This document shows, piece after piece, positions 16,356 through 24,545 of a stretch of 64,000 nucleotides of DNA. How positions within the stretch are numbered: position 1 is the first letter of the stretch; the number at the start of each line of letters is the position of its first letter. Source of the DNA: Streptomyces sp. SLBN-31 (lineage in GTDB: Bacteria; Actinomycetota; Actinomycetes; Streptomycetales; Streptomycetaceae); NCBI RefSeq assembly GCF_006715395.1, contig NZ_VFNC01000001.1:2294001-2358000 (forward strand). The letters run 5' to 3'. Under the pieces are notes generated by a model. It was not told the DNA's origin. It was given only the letters and a program-made list of their open reading frames with translations, and searched no databases. A program made the position numbers and the translations under genes.

Positions 16356-17807
16356 CTACATGTAGTAGGCGTAGCGGGTGGCGATGCGGGCGTTGGGTGG
16401 GACGTGTTTGAGGATGGATCCAACTCGGTAGGCGGTGCGCAGGGTGAGGGGGTCTCGTTCGTCGAGTTGGGCGTTGTTCCAGTTCATCTTGGTCAGGGCG
16501 AGGATGTCGGTGCTGGCGGTGAGTAGGTCTGTGCCGTGTGTTACGGGCCGGATCAGCAGGGGCTGGGGGACGTACAGGCCGGGGTAGGTCCGGAAGTACG
16601 GTACTGAGCCGCGGGTGTACAGGAGCAGGGAGCGGGCGTCGAGTTGGACGCTGGTGCCGCGCAGTGGCGGGAGTTGCCCGGTGCGGTACAGGTGCGGGGC
16701 GCCGCGCCGCTGGATCCACAGCAGGTCGACATGGTCGATGTCGCGCAGGTCGGCTGCCTCGTGGAAGCCGTCGATCTCGCCGGTGGTGAAGTTCGAGGTC
16801 TTGTGTACGACGATGCGTGCGGGCTGGTGGCCGTGGGTGGTGCGGTACTCGGTGAGTGCGTCCAGCAGTAGCTGCCGGGCGTCGGAGAGCTTCAGGTGGG
16901 GCTGGCGGTCGGTCTTGGAGATCTGTGCGGTGCCGCCGCGGACGACGACACCGTCGCCGCGTTCGTTGAACACCTGGGCGACGGCGGTGTGCAGTTCGTT
17001 TCCCCTCGCGCTGCGGTAGAAGCTGACGCCGACGTAGCAGGTGGCCAGGTCGGAGCTGTGGCGCTGCATGCGCCAGGGGGTCCCGCCGGCCTTGTAGTAC
17101 AGGGCGGTGTGCAGGTTCCAGGCCCTGGTGGCCTCGTCTTGCAGGGGGCGGAGTGTTTTCCCGTTGGTCCTGGCCGGGGTCCCGGTCCAGGTCTCCTTGC
17201 GCATCAGCTGTAGTGGAGCGGGCAGCGTGAGCGCGGTGGCCTTGAGCAGGTCGTGGAAGTCGCCACCAGTGTCTCGCTCGTCCTGATCCTCGATGCGTTC
17301 GGCTGCGGACTCCTCCGGCGGCGGCTGTTCTTCGCGGTCCTGGAGTTCTTCCGGGCGGGCGCAGATGATGACCCGGCAACGTCCGCTCTCGGCCAGGGAC
17401 CGGGCGGCGTCGGCGTAGAGATCGACAGCGTCCTTGGTGGCGGAGGCTGTGTCGGCGCGGGCAAGGCGGCGCAGATGGCGTTCGGGGATCTCGCGGACGA
17501 GGGCGTCGTCGAAGACGAGCTCGGCGCCGAACGGGGAGTCGGTGCTGAAACCGGGGAACGGCTGGTGAAGGTTCTCCTGGCCGGGTTTGGTGTCCTTGGC
17601 CTCGATGTGGTTCTGGCAGCGCTGGAGCCACTTTCGGATGCCGTCGACCGCATGGGCGGGGCCGACCAGGGCGATGGGGATCCGGTGTGGTCCGGTGGGG
17701 GAGTCGGCGTCGGCGGGGCCGTACACGCTGATGCCGTAGCGGGGATCGATGTGGCGGTTTCCGGCGCGGAACTCCAGCTCCGGCTCGTGCAGCACGGGTG
17801 CTTTCAT
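16356..17807 (-). CDS. Short prokaryotic Argonaute (MID-PIWI), catalytically inactive
   Basis: 483 residues with only MID and PIWI-like parts, lacking PAZ and N domains. The MID/PIWI junction carries KETW and a RAWNLHTALYYKAGG stretch; the PIWI core reads CYVGVSFYR (257-265), LHTAVAQVFNERGDG and ARIVVHKTSNFT. The chain ends ...RYAYYM with a terminal aromatic run as in pAgos. The first catalytic aspartate position is Ser in VGVSF, so the DEDX slicer site is lost, as in short pAgos. It should use a guide to detect foreign nucleic acid and switch on its partner. Its ATG overlaps the stop of the upstream DREN-APAZ gene (ATGA), as in other short pAgo operons. Confidence 0.85.
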   Translation of the reverse strand: MKAPVLHEPELEFRAGNRHIDPRYGISVYGPADADSPTGPHRIPIALVGPAHAVDGIRKWLQRCQNHIEAKDTKPGQENLHQPFPGFSTDSPFGAELVFDDALVREIPERHLRRLARADTASATKDAVDLYADAARSLAESGRCRVIICARPEELQDREEQPPPEESAAERIEDQDERDTGGDFHDLLKATALTLPAPLQLMRKETWTGTPARTNGKTLRPLQDEATRAWNLHTALYYKAGGTPWRMQRHSSDLATCYVGVSFYRSARGNELHTAVAQVFNERGDGVVVRGGTAQISKTDRQPHLKLSDARQLLLDALTEYRTTHGHQPARIVVHKTSNFTTGEIDGFHEAADLRDIDHVDLLWIQRRGAPHLYRTGQLPPLRGTSVQLDARSLLLYTRGSVPYFRTYPGLYVPQPLLIRPVTHGTDLLTASTDILALTKMNWNNAQLDERDPLTLRTAYRVGSILKHVPPNARIATRYAYYM

Positions 17808-19117
17808 TGCGGCAGCTCCCACAATCCCTCGGCCAGCCCGTTCACGCTCGGCTTCGGCGCTGGCTCTTGCGGGATCCAGACGCTTTCGTCGATGGCGGCA
17901 TCGCAGTCGAGCTGCAGGAGCTGGCCGAATCGGATGCGCTCATCACGGCTTCTGAACAGGGTGTCGTCGCCCTGCAGGTAGTCTGCCCAGGCGCGTACGA
18001 GCTGGTAGACGGCGTTGTTGCGCTCCAGCCGCTTGATCTTCTGGACGTACTCGGCGTCGTACAGAGAGTCGCGTCGGCCGTCGATGGTGAAGTGGTAGGT
18101 GGGGTTGATCTCCAGGAACCACTGCTCGCCCCAGCGGCGGAAGTACAGTCCGGCAGCGTAGTGACGGCAGAAGCTGATCTTGGTCTGGTCGTCCTTGCCG
18201 AAGTACGGGGTGAAGAAGGCACGCCCGCGGCTGCCTCGGTAGCGGCCTTTGATCTTCCGGCTTGATCGGTCGGGCGGGGCCTGCATGTAGACGACCTTCT
18301 TGGTGGAGTGCCAGACCAGCTCGGGATGGTGTGCGGAGCGCAGGGTGAAGTTCAGCAGGGAAACGAAGCGCCGTTGCAGGTCGGGGTCCTCAGTGGTCGA
18401 CCACTCCTGCGTCGGGATGGAGGTGACCGGTCCGTCGCACAGCACGGCGAGAGGGCCCTCGTCCAGTCGGCACAGCGAGGAGATCCGTCCGGCGGCCAGG
18501 ACGAAGCCGCTCTCGAACTGGTTGCCGTTCGAGCGCATCCGCTCCCATGCATCACCGCGGTCCCGACACGGCGTGGACGCCTCGTAGATGAGCGGGGCGA
18601 AGCCCTCAATCATGAGGAGGTTCGAGACCAGCTGTTCGCTTCCCTCAAGCCGTGGCAACGGCTCTCCGGCGGGCACGCCCAGGGCCGACAGCCGACTGAA
18701 GGCATCGAGGTCGAAGCGGTCCGCGGCCTTGTCGAACTGAACCACGCGCCGTGCCCTGCGTTCAGGGTCGGCGAACCAGGTGTCGACGCGTTTCCACCAC
18801 GCCTGCTGGACACGCAGGTCCACGCAGATGAGCACGACCGGACGGCCCAGACGAAGCCAGTAGGCGATGTGGTCGGCCTTGCACGTGAACTTGAATTCGG
18901 CCGCGGTCTCGCCCCGAAACCCGACTTCTGTGCCCTTCACCTGGGCAAGGACGGCGACACCGGTGACTTCCCGATCGGCGTCCACGAACTCGATCTGACC
19001 GTCGATGGCGAAGTCACGCTTGGTGTCGTTCCACACGTGCCCGGCGTCGGAGACGGCCTTGTCGACGAATGCCTCGCCCCGGAACCCAGCCCGCTGCTGG
19101 ACACTGCGCTGCGGCAT
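17804..19117 (-). CDS. DUF4365/DREN nuclease fused to APAZ domain (SPARDA partner)
   Basis: 437 residues from the ATG at 19117. The N-terminal 150 residues are a DUF4365-type PD-(D/E)XK nuclease: GFRGEAFVDKAV, then D39 in FAIDGQIEF and Q59-x-K61 in AVLAQVKGTE, followed by YWLRLGRPVVLICVD. The rest (about 200-437) is APAZ-like, the domain that mimics the missing N/PAZ half and binds the short Argonaute; it includes YFRRWGEQWFLEINPTYHFT. In SPARDA systems guide-directed target recognition frees this nuclease to degrade DNA and kill or arrest the cell. The direct 4-bp overlap with the pAgo gene supports the pairing. Upstream in-frame codons to 19315 look non-coding, so 19117 is preferred. Confidence 0.82.
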   Translation of the reverse strand: MPQRSVQQRAGFRGEAFVDKAVSDAGHVWNDTKRDFAIDGQIEFVDADREVTGVAVLAQVKGTEVGFRGETAAEFKFTCKADHIAYWLRLGRPVVLICVDLRVQQAWWKRVDTWFADPERRARRVVQFDKAADRFDLDAFSRLSALGVPAGEPLPRLEGSEQLVSNLLMIEGFAPLIYEASTPCRDRGDAWERMRSNGNQFESGFVLAAGRISSLCRLDEGPLAVLCDGPVTSIPTQEWSTTEDPDLQRRFVSLLNFTLRSAHHPELVWHSTKKVVYMQAPPDRSSRKIKGRYRGSRGRAFFTPYFGKDDQTKISFCRHYAAGLYFRRWGEQWFLEINPTYHFTIDGRRDSLYDAEYVQKIKRLERNNAVYQLVRAWADYLQGDDTLFRSRDERIRFGQLLQLDCDAAIDESVWIPQEPAPKPSVNGLAEGLWELPQ

Positions 19118-19380
19118 CCGATCAGTGCTCCGAGAAGGACACCGGAGTGCCCGCCGTAGCCCGGCCGGATCCGCGAGGCCGAGGCCACGCTCTGTTGTCC
19201 CACCCCATGGAGTGATCCTCCGTCCTTCACGCGTGGTGCACGTCAACTCAGGATAGGAGGGACCACCGACAACGACCGGTGCGCGCATGCGGGAGGAGAC
19301 TCGGAGGCCGCGCACTGGGACATTTCGAGGACTTCACTGACTTCGCCCAAAGTGCAGGGCATCGCGGGCCGGCCAAGTGA

Positions 19381-19691
19381 TTACTGTTCTTCTGTCTTGG
19401 GCGCGGTGAGGTCGGGAGGGTAGCCCTTGGCACGCAGGAATGCGTCGAGCGCCATGGCGACGATGTCGCCGTGCTGGACGCCGTGGTCCGCGTGATATCG
19501 GCGGATGCGCCGTTGGAGTTGGAGAGCGTCGGGGACGGCGTAGTTGATCTGCCCGCGACTGGTATGGCGTCCATTGATGACCTCCAGCGTGTCCGGATGC
19601 GGCGCCAACGGGTCGTCGGTCAGGTCGGATGCGTGTCGAGAGCGTCAGCCAGCTCACGCAGCTGACGGGCGTGGTGCGAGAGATCGGGCAT
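19381..19691 (-). pseudogene. Small RHH-like DNA-binding protein, frameshifted paralogue of the ParB-like gene
   Basis: ATG at 19691 has a good GGAG ribosome site and reads PDLSHHARQLRELADALDTH, then hits TGA at 19620-19622. Adding one base within the CCGACC run at about 19622-19626 joins it to a frame reading DLTDDPLAPHPDTLEVINGR, GQINYAVPDALQLQRRIRRY and HGDIVAMALDAFLRAKGYPP. This C-terminal half matches the last 45 residues of the ParB-like protein at 19818-20669 (VPxALxLxxRIxR, GDIVxxALDxxLxxxG), so the two are paralogues. It is most likely a centromere- or operator-binding protein with a one-base lesion. A TTG at 19608 could still make the DNA-binding part alone. Confidence 0.6.
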
Positions 19692-19712
19692 GGGCTGCTC
19701 CAGTCCGGTCGC

Positions 19713-19744
19713 CTAGTCGACTAGCTAGCCGCCTAGTCGACTAG
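19713..19744. repeat. Tandem palindromes CTAGTCGACTAG, probable partition/operator site
   Basis: Two perfect 12-bp palindromes (19713-19724 and 19733-19744) lie within 14-bp direct repeats GCCTAGTCGACTAG spaced 20 bp apart, about two helical turns. A degenerate half (ATAGTCG) follows. They sit just upstream of the small RHH-like gene and downstream of the parAB genes, where a centromere or autoregulatory operator bound by the RHH-like proteins would be expected. Confidence 0.6.
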
Positions 19745-19762
19745 TGGAATAGTCGGGGGGAC

Positions 19763-19799
19763 GGGTGTCCGCGAACGAGATGAGCGTTCGCGGACACCC
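19763..19799 (-). terminator. Perfect 15-bp stem hairpin after the parAB genes
   Basis: Arms at 19763-19777 and 19785-19799 (GGGTGTCCGCGAACG) are perfectly complementary around a 7-nt loop. The hairpin begins 18 bp beyond the stop of the ParB-like gene on the minus strand, so it is its likely transcription terminator. It also separates that operon from the tandem-palindrome site. Confidence 0.75.
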
Positions 19800-19817
19800 T
19801 GGGAGATGTACGCCGTG

Positions 19818-20669
19818 TCAGAAGCCGCGGGAGGTGAGCCATTCGTCCAGGGCGACCGAGACGATGTCGCCGATGGGCAGGTGGTCGAGTTCGTTGTCCA
19901 GCGCGAAGCGCTTGATGCGCTTCTTCAGCCTCAGCGCGGCAGGCACGGACGAGTCGAGGCTCTCGCGCGTGATGATGCGCTGGTTGAGAACGGCGGCCGT
20001 CTCGGGAATGTCCGTGGGCCTGCCGGGTCCCTGAGCCCACGGGGTTCCCTCGCTGGGTGCCGCCTCAGATCGCGTGTTCTGCTCCGGGTGAGATCGCGGA
20101 ACGTCGGTCCTCACCGGGAAGGCAGTCCCGCCTGGGACCGGAGACACAGCTGGCCGGACGGCAACCTCGGCGGTCGGGGACACCCCCGAGTCCGTGTAGG
20201 TGGCCTGGGCCGGAGCGGACTGCGGAGCCTGTTCGATCAGTTGCGCGGGCTGACCAGGGGGTGCCATGGTTTCGGCAGCCTGGGCCACGAACTGCTCCTG
20301 CCCCTGCAGCGATTGCCCAGAGGGAACCGGCTGCACTGCGGGCGCTACTGCGGACGGGGCTTGAGCAGGGCCGCTCGGTACGACGCTGACGGTCGGCGAG
20401 ACGTGGGGCCGTGGCACCTCGGGGTCCGTCCCAGTCGGGTCGCCCTGCGTCGCGTTCGCCATGCGAGCCGTGGAAGCGCGCTGGGCCTCGGATCCGTCGC
20501 CCGCAGTACGCCCTTCGCTTTGGGTGGCGGCCTGTTCGGCAGCGAACTGCTCGGGCGTGAGTTCGGCGGCCGGGGGAGGGGGCGGCGGGGTTGTCTTCTT
20601 GGCTCCGCCCAGGGTGCGGCCGCCGGTGCGGCGGGCCGGCGGCTTCGGCCTGTCGTTCTTCTCGCTCAT
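19818..20669 (-). CDS. ParB-like partner protein with RHH-type C-terminal domain
   Basis: 283 residues. The first 230 are disordered and rich in Pro, Ala, Gln, Ser and Thr, with a short basic start. The last 45 residues form the only folded part: LDSSVPAALRLKKRIKRFAL, then DHLPIGDIVSVALDEWLTS, a ribbon-helix-helix-like DNA-binding pattern. Its ATG overlaps the ParA stop (ATGA), so the two are coupled. Small RHH proteins of this type bind centromere repeats and stimulate the ParA ATPase in plasmid partition; the tandem palindromes at 19713-19744 are the natural candidate site. The long disordered N-terminal arm is unusual for such partners. Confidence 0.65.
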   Translation of the reverse strand: MSEKNDRPKPPARRTGGRTLGGAKKTTPPPPPPAAELTPEQFAAEQAATQSEGRTAGDGSEAQRASTARMANATQGDPTGTDPEVPRPHVSPTVSVVPSGPAQAPSAVAPAVQPVPSGQSLQGQEQFVAQAAETMAPPGQPAQLIEQAPQSAPAQATYTDSGVSPTAEVAVRPAVSPVPGGTAFPVRTDVPRSHPEQNTRSEAAPSEGTPWAQGPGRPTDIPETAAVLNQRIITRESLDSSVPAALRLKKRIKRFALDNELDHLPIGDIVSVALDEWLTSRGF

Positions 20670-21382
20670 GCCTGGGTCAGCTCCTTCATCAGGTTGGCGT
20701 ACTCGCTCAGTTCGGTGGGGATCTCGCCGAAGGCCTCCATGTAGTGGACCCAGGAGTGGATGGTGGTTTCGGCGAGCGGGAATGCTTCGTCGCGGTCGGG
20801 GCCGATGCCCTCGCCCTGGTCAGGGTCGAGGAGCTGGTCCTTTGCCCGGCTGGGCAGGCTGGTGCGGTCGTCGGCCTTGACCATGACGACGTGGGCGGTG
20901 ACGCCGTGCTCGTTGCGTGCGGCGGCGCGCTCGGCCTCGTCGAAGGTGGCCACGAGCTTGCGGCGCTCGATCTTGGTGGGGGCGACTGGCACGAGCAGCA
21001 GGTTCGCCTCGGTAACAGCCTCGTGGAAGATGCGGGCGCTGCCGCCGCCGGCGTCGACCACGATCGCGCCGAACTCGGCGCGCTTGGTGCGGATGTACTC
21101 GGCGATGTCGTCGAACGGGTACCGCTCGACAACCAGGTTCTCGGGAATCTCGAAGCCGGCGGCCTGGGCGACCTTGAACCAGTCGTAGGCGGACTGGCTG
21201 GTCGCGTCGGCGTCCAGCAGCAACGTGGGCAGGCCGAGGACGACGGCGTAGTAGAGGGCGATGAACCAGGCGGAGGTGGTCTTGCCGGTGCCGCCCTTGA
21301 GCATGCCGACAACGATCACGAACGCGTCCCAGACGTGTTCTGTGGCTGCGGCCAGGGTCTTGTGACGGGTGTTCTCGTTCAC
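20666..21382 (-). CDS. ParA-family partition ATPase
   Basis: 238 residues. A deviant Walker A motif KGGTGKTTSAWF follows the first strand (FVIVVGM), the second switch reads IVVDAGGGSARI, and LLLDADATSQSAYDW is the ParA/MinD-type A' motif. ParA proteins form ATP-dependent patterns on DNA and move plasmid copies together with a centromere-binding partner. The GTG at 21382 is preferred because AGGAG lies 11 bp upstream and upstream codons are arginine/proline-rich noise. The aspartate-to-alanine-rich second switch (DAGGG) suggests a diverged subgroup, often seen on actinobacterial plasmids. It is coupled to the ParB-like gene downstream. Confidence 0.85.
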   Translation of the reverse strand: MNENTRHKTLAAATEHVWDAFVIVVGMLKGGTGKTTSAWFIALYYAVVLGLPTLLLDADATSQSAYDWFKVAQAAGFEIPENLVVERYPFDDIAEYIRTKRAEFGAIVVDAGGGSARIFHEAVTEANLLLVPVAPTKIERRKLVATFDEAERAAARNEHGVTAHVVMVKADDRTSLPSRAKDQLLDPDQGEGIGPDRDEAFPLAETTIHSWVHYMEAFGEIPTELSEYANLMKELTQA

Positions 21383-21547
21383 GTGTGCTTGATCTCCTGA
21401 ATTGGGACGGGGTGTTGTGTGGTGTGCGCGTCGGCTAGCGGGCCGTCGACGGGGGTGTCCGTGCTGCCCTGCGGCGGCAGGAATGGCGTACGGCCGCCTT
21501 CTTGATCTGCCAGACAAGGTGGGGAACACCCACGGGGACGTGGGGGC

Positions 21548-22120
21548 TCATGGCCGCTCCCTCGGGGCGTGGGCCGGGCCGTGGTGGTGTTGGGGCCGCA
21601 TGCGGGTGCCTGCTTGGTGCAGGAGCCGGTAGACGGTGGCGACGGAGTAGCTGTGCTCCCTGGCGAGTTCGGGCACCGTGGCGCCGGCCTCGTACCGGGC
21701 CCGCAGGGACAGCGCGAGCTTGTGCCGCTCGGCGGCCCGCGCTGCGGCGCGCATCCGCAGCGTCTGCTGGGTGGTGCGCACGGTGCCGCCGGCCTCGATC
21801 AGCAGGCGCCGGGCAGCACGCCTCGTCTCTCCGGCGCCTGCCGCGAGTTCGGTGAGGGTCGCGCCGTGCTGCTCGTAGAGAGTCCGCAGATGGGCTGCGA
21901 GTCGCTTGCGGGCTTGTGGGTCCTGGCGCATCCTGCGGGTCTGCCACGACGTGCGCATCACGGTCCCGGCGTCGTGCAGCCGGTTGAGGACGGTGCCGTA
22001 GGACAGGCCGCTGGCGGTGACCAGTTCGTCGACCGTGGCACCGGACTCGTACTGCTTGCGCAGGGACAGGGGCGTCACCGCCTCGCTCGGGTCGATGGTG
22101 ACCGGGGGCTCTGGGTTCAT
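21548..22120 (-). CDS. Triple helix-turn-helix protein
   Basis: 190 residues built from three repeats of about 55 residues. Each has a YE/YESGAT-type helix, an ELxxxxGxSxxTVxxxLxxAG turn-helix, and a basic tail. The repeats begin LRKQYESGATVDELV, LRTLYEQHGATLTELA and LRARYEAGATVPELA. Each resembles a resolvase- or Mor-type HTH. The ATG at 22120 overlaps the stop of the upstream gene (ATGA). Three DNA-binding units in a row suggest binding to repeated DNA, possibly the iteron-like repeats near 23.8 kb. Role in replication control or partition is inferred from neighbours only. Confidence 0.65.
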   Translation of the reverse strand: MNPEPPVTIDPSEAVTPLSLRKQYESGATVDELVTASGLSYGTVLNRLHDAGTVMRTSWQTRRMRQDPQARKRLAAHLRTLYEQHGATLTELAAGAGETRRAARRLLIEAGGTVRTTQQTLRMRAAARAAERHKLALSLRARYEAGATVPELAREHSYSVATVYRLLHQAGTRMRPQHHHGPAHAPRERP

Positions 22121-23625
22121 GCGACGGACTCCCATTCGCTGAGGGCTTCGGCATGGGCAGCGGCCAGCTCGTCGTAACTGCGCTGGTCGGCGGGCGTGAT
22201 GAGGATCAGGCGGCCGTCGGTGGCGACCCGCCAGTCGGCGGTCGGATGTCCTGTGGCCGGGTCGAGGACGCGCCCGTCGGGGGCGTGCCAAGTGGGCGGG
22301 ATCTCGTCGGGGCGAGGTGCTGGGACCAGGACCTGGCGGCCGTCGCGGACGAGCACCACAGCCCTGCTGCGGTGCTCCGCAAGCCGGTCCAGTGCCTCCT
22401 GGTAGGCCGCACGCTCCGCCGTGTGCAGGGTCTTGCGCCGGGCCGCGACGCCCCAGGTGCCGTGTTGCTCGGCGACCTTGGCCCAGCCCTGTGCCGGCGT
22501 GTGGCCGTTGGCGGCGTCCGGGAGGTGGATTCCGAAGCCCTCCAGCGCACGTGGCGCCAGGGCCCAGGTCTCCCCGGTGTGCTGGACGAGACCGTGGTCG
22601 GCGAGGCGTTTCAGGGTCCGGTAGGTGGTGGCGCGAGAGACCGAAGAAGAAGCGACGAGGTCGGCAGCGGTCTGGTCGGGGTGCAGGTGCAGGGCGCTGA
22701 TGATCACGAGGGCGGCGCTGCCGAGGCCGTGATGGGCGAAGGCGTCGTAGCCCATCAGACGTGCGAGGACGGTGGAGTCGATGTCGGCCGTTGTGGCCGT
22801 CTCAGGGGTGGTCCACTCCTCAAGTGCCGGGTCGGGGGGGAACTGAGTGGTCCACAAACGAGACGGAGCGCTGCCCAGGGCGAGATACCAGGTCGAGCCC
22901 TCCCGGCCGTGGCCGACCCGTAGTCGGCGCAGCCAGCCTCCCGGCTTGAGGACCGTCTCGTAGACGGCCCGCAGTGTCGTGCGGGAGATGCCGGCTTCCT
23001 CGGCGGTCTGCCGCTCACTGGCGTGATGCAGCGGACCGCCCGCGGTCTCCGCGAAGTTCAGGTGCGCCCGCAGGACCCGCAGCGCGGTCTGGCCTCGCTC
23101 CCCCCGCCACGGCGTGGTCTCGATCCGGTCGCGCAGCGCGGCGAGTAGCTCGTAGGCGTGGTCCCGGGAGCCGAGCGCCAAGGTGGTGCTGACGGTCTGG
23201 ACGGCGCTGGCCCACACCCGGCGGATGTAGTCCAGCGCCCGAGCCTGCCCGGAGCGCAGCGCGATGTCCCGGGTGTGCCGTCCGCCTTCGTGCTCGGGGT
23301 GCAGCAAGAGCTGTGTTAGCTGGTCGACGCTGCCGCCAGCCCGGGCCACGTGGCACGCGATGGCCGCGGTGATCCGATGACCGTGCTCGGCCGCGCCCTG
23401 GCGGTCCCCGCGCAGCATCACGGTCCGCTTGTCGGAGGCGAGTCGGCTGTAACTGCCGGTGGCGTAGCGGCCGGTGAGGTCTCCGAGCAGAATGAGATCG
23501 GCCGCGGCCGACGGCAGTTGGGCGTGGCCCAGAACGTCGTGGAATTGGGTCGAGCGTCGTTGAGAGGGGGAGTGGTGGGTGCTGTCTGGCACAGTGGGGT
23601 CGTCTCGCAAAGACGTGGACGCCAC
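22117..23625 (-). CDS. Winged-helix protein, possible plasmid replication initiator
   Basis: 502 residues, GTG start. The first third contains conserved-looking stretches around AAADLILLGDLTGRYATGSY, ITAAIACHVARAGGSVDQLT and ALDYIRRVWASAV. Two HTH-like parts follow, near AEEAGISRTTLRAVYETVL and a MarR/ArsR-like winged helix (AADLVASSSVSRATTYRTLK). The C-terminus ends SYDELAAAHAEALSEWE. I do not recognise the family with certainty. Position upstream of a parAB pair, the triple-HTH partner and the repeat-rich 300 bp before its start fit a replication protein of an actinobacterial plasmid. It could equally be a regulator. Confidence 0.45.
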   Translation of the reverse strand: MASTSLRDDPTVPDSTHHSPSQRRSTQFHDVLGHAQLPSAAADLILLGDLTGRYATGSYSRLASDKRTVMLRGDRQGAAEHGHRITAAIACHVARAGGSVDQLTQLLLHPEHEGGRHTRDIALRSGQARALDYIRRVWASAVQTVSTTLALGSRDHAYELLAALRDRIETTPWRGERGQTALRVLRAHLNFAETAGGPLHHASERQTAEEAGISRTTLRAVYETVLKPGGWLRRLRVGHGREGSTWYLALGSAPSRLWTTQFPPDPALEEWTTPETATTADIDSTVLARLMGYDAFAHHGLGSAALVIISALHLHPDQTAADLVASSSVSRATTYRTLKRLADHGLVQHTGETWALAPRALEGFGIHLPDAANGHTPAQGWAKVAEQHGTWGVAARRKTLHTAERAAYQEALDRLAEHRSRAVVLVRDGRQVLVPAPRPDEIPPTWHAPDGRVLDPATGHPTADWRVATDGRLILITPADQRSYDELAAAHAEALSEWESVA

Positions 23626-23763
23626 CCAGGCCCGCTAAAACCACGGGTGGTGTCCGGAACCGACCTCCATCGGCGCCAGCAAGGTCCCCAGGATGGCCGT
23701 CCTGGAGGCCCTCGTATGCCTGGCCCCGAGCGGAGGCAGACGTCCCCATCGCAGCTCGACCGA

Positions 23764-23921
23764 GGTCGAAACAGAGCCCCACCAGAGTCCTCACTCGTGA
23801 TCCACACCGGCCAACTCGGGTCCCTCAAAGGCCAATTCCAGGGGCTGATGCCTCTGGCTGCCTCCGAGCGACCCGGGTCGAACCGGGGTCGAATCAGAGT
23901 GTTTTCCTCTGACTGCCTCCG
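23764..23921. repeat. Iteron-like repeats upstream of the possible replication gene
   Basis: Two families of short repeats are interleaved. GGTCGAAnCAGAG occurs at 23764-23776 and 23887-23899, with a half copy GGTCGAA at 23876-23882. CCTCTG(G/A)CTGCCTCCG occurs at 23851-23866 and 23906-23921, 15 of 16 identical. The CAGAG and CTCTG ends are complementary. The block lies inside the 610-bp gene-free region (23626-24236) upstream of the winged-helix gene, where a plasmid origin would be expected. Nothing else was recognised in that region apart from a 14-codon stump near 24.0 kb. Confidence 0.4.
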
Positions 23922-24236
23922 TACGCCTCTGCAACCCGTCCTAGCAGGTCACAGCCTCATCGCCCCCACACAAGCGCAGGTCAGAAAGATGCGCTAGCTG
24001 TACCACTGGTTCCTGGCGAAGGCGGTGATGTGAGGCATGGCGTTCCCGTCCCTGAGAGCGGGGCGCCGTCGCCCCGCGTGCCGTGGTGGACTCAGATTCG
24101 TGACGGGGACACAGGGGGGCAAGGACGCTTCCGTCTGACGGAAGCGAATCTGCGGCACGAGGCGGGCGGCCGTCCCGGGGTCGATGAACGCCTCCCATGC
24201 GGTCGGCCCGCGGCAGGTACCCGCGCCGCGTGGCGG

Positions 24237-24545
24237 TCAGCGCTCGCCCTCGGCCTCGTCTCCCGTGATCAGGACACTGCGGTGCGTCCCGTCCGGCGCA
24301 ACCAGCCTCGGCTGCAAGGTGAGATTGATCCGATGAGTCTGCGAAGCCGCCGATTTGGCGTCTGCGTTGGCTTCGATCACCCAGAAGCGGACCTTGCCGC
24401 CGGCCCCGGCCTCACGGTCCACGACCACGCTTGCCTCGATCTCCACCGGACCGAGCTCGAATCGCATCGGTCCGGGAGGCCCGTCCGCCATCGCGGCGTA
24501 CAGCTCCTGCCGCAACTCCCTTATCAAGTCGGACAGTTCAATCAT
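24237..24545 (-). CDS. Trypsin-co-occurring domain (trypco2) protein
   Basis: 102 residues: IELSDLIRELRQELYAAMAD, then FELGPVEIEASVVVDREAGA, GGKVRFWVIEANA and THRINLTLQP. This single domain matches the trypco2 pattern, a small alpha/beta module found in NTPase-based conflict systems together with trypsin-like proteases and VMAP proteins. Both partner types are encoded within 9 kb here. It probably binds or is processed by the protease and transmits a signal; the precise role is unknown. ATG at 24545 has AAGGAG upstream. The gene is divergent from the VMAP gene. Confidence 0.75.
   Translation of the reverse strand: MIELSDLIRELRQELYAAMADGPPGPMRFELGPVEIEASVVVDREAGAGGKVRFWVIEANADAKSAASQTHRINLTLQPRLVAPDGTHRSVLITGDEAEGER

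Noticed and set aside
23994..24038. Minus-strand 14-codon peptide MPHITAFARNQWYS
   Set aside because: It resembles the first residues of Rieske oxygenase alpha subunits (FARNQWY), but it stops at once; at most a stump, too short to annotate.
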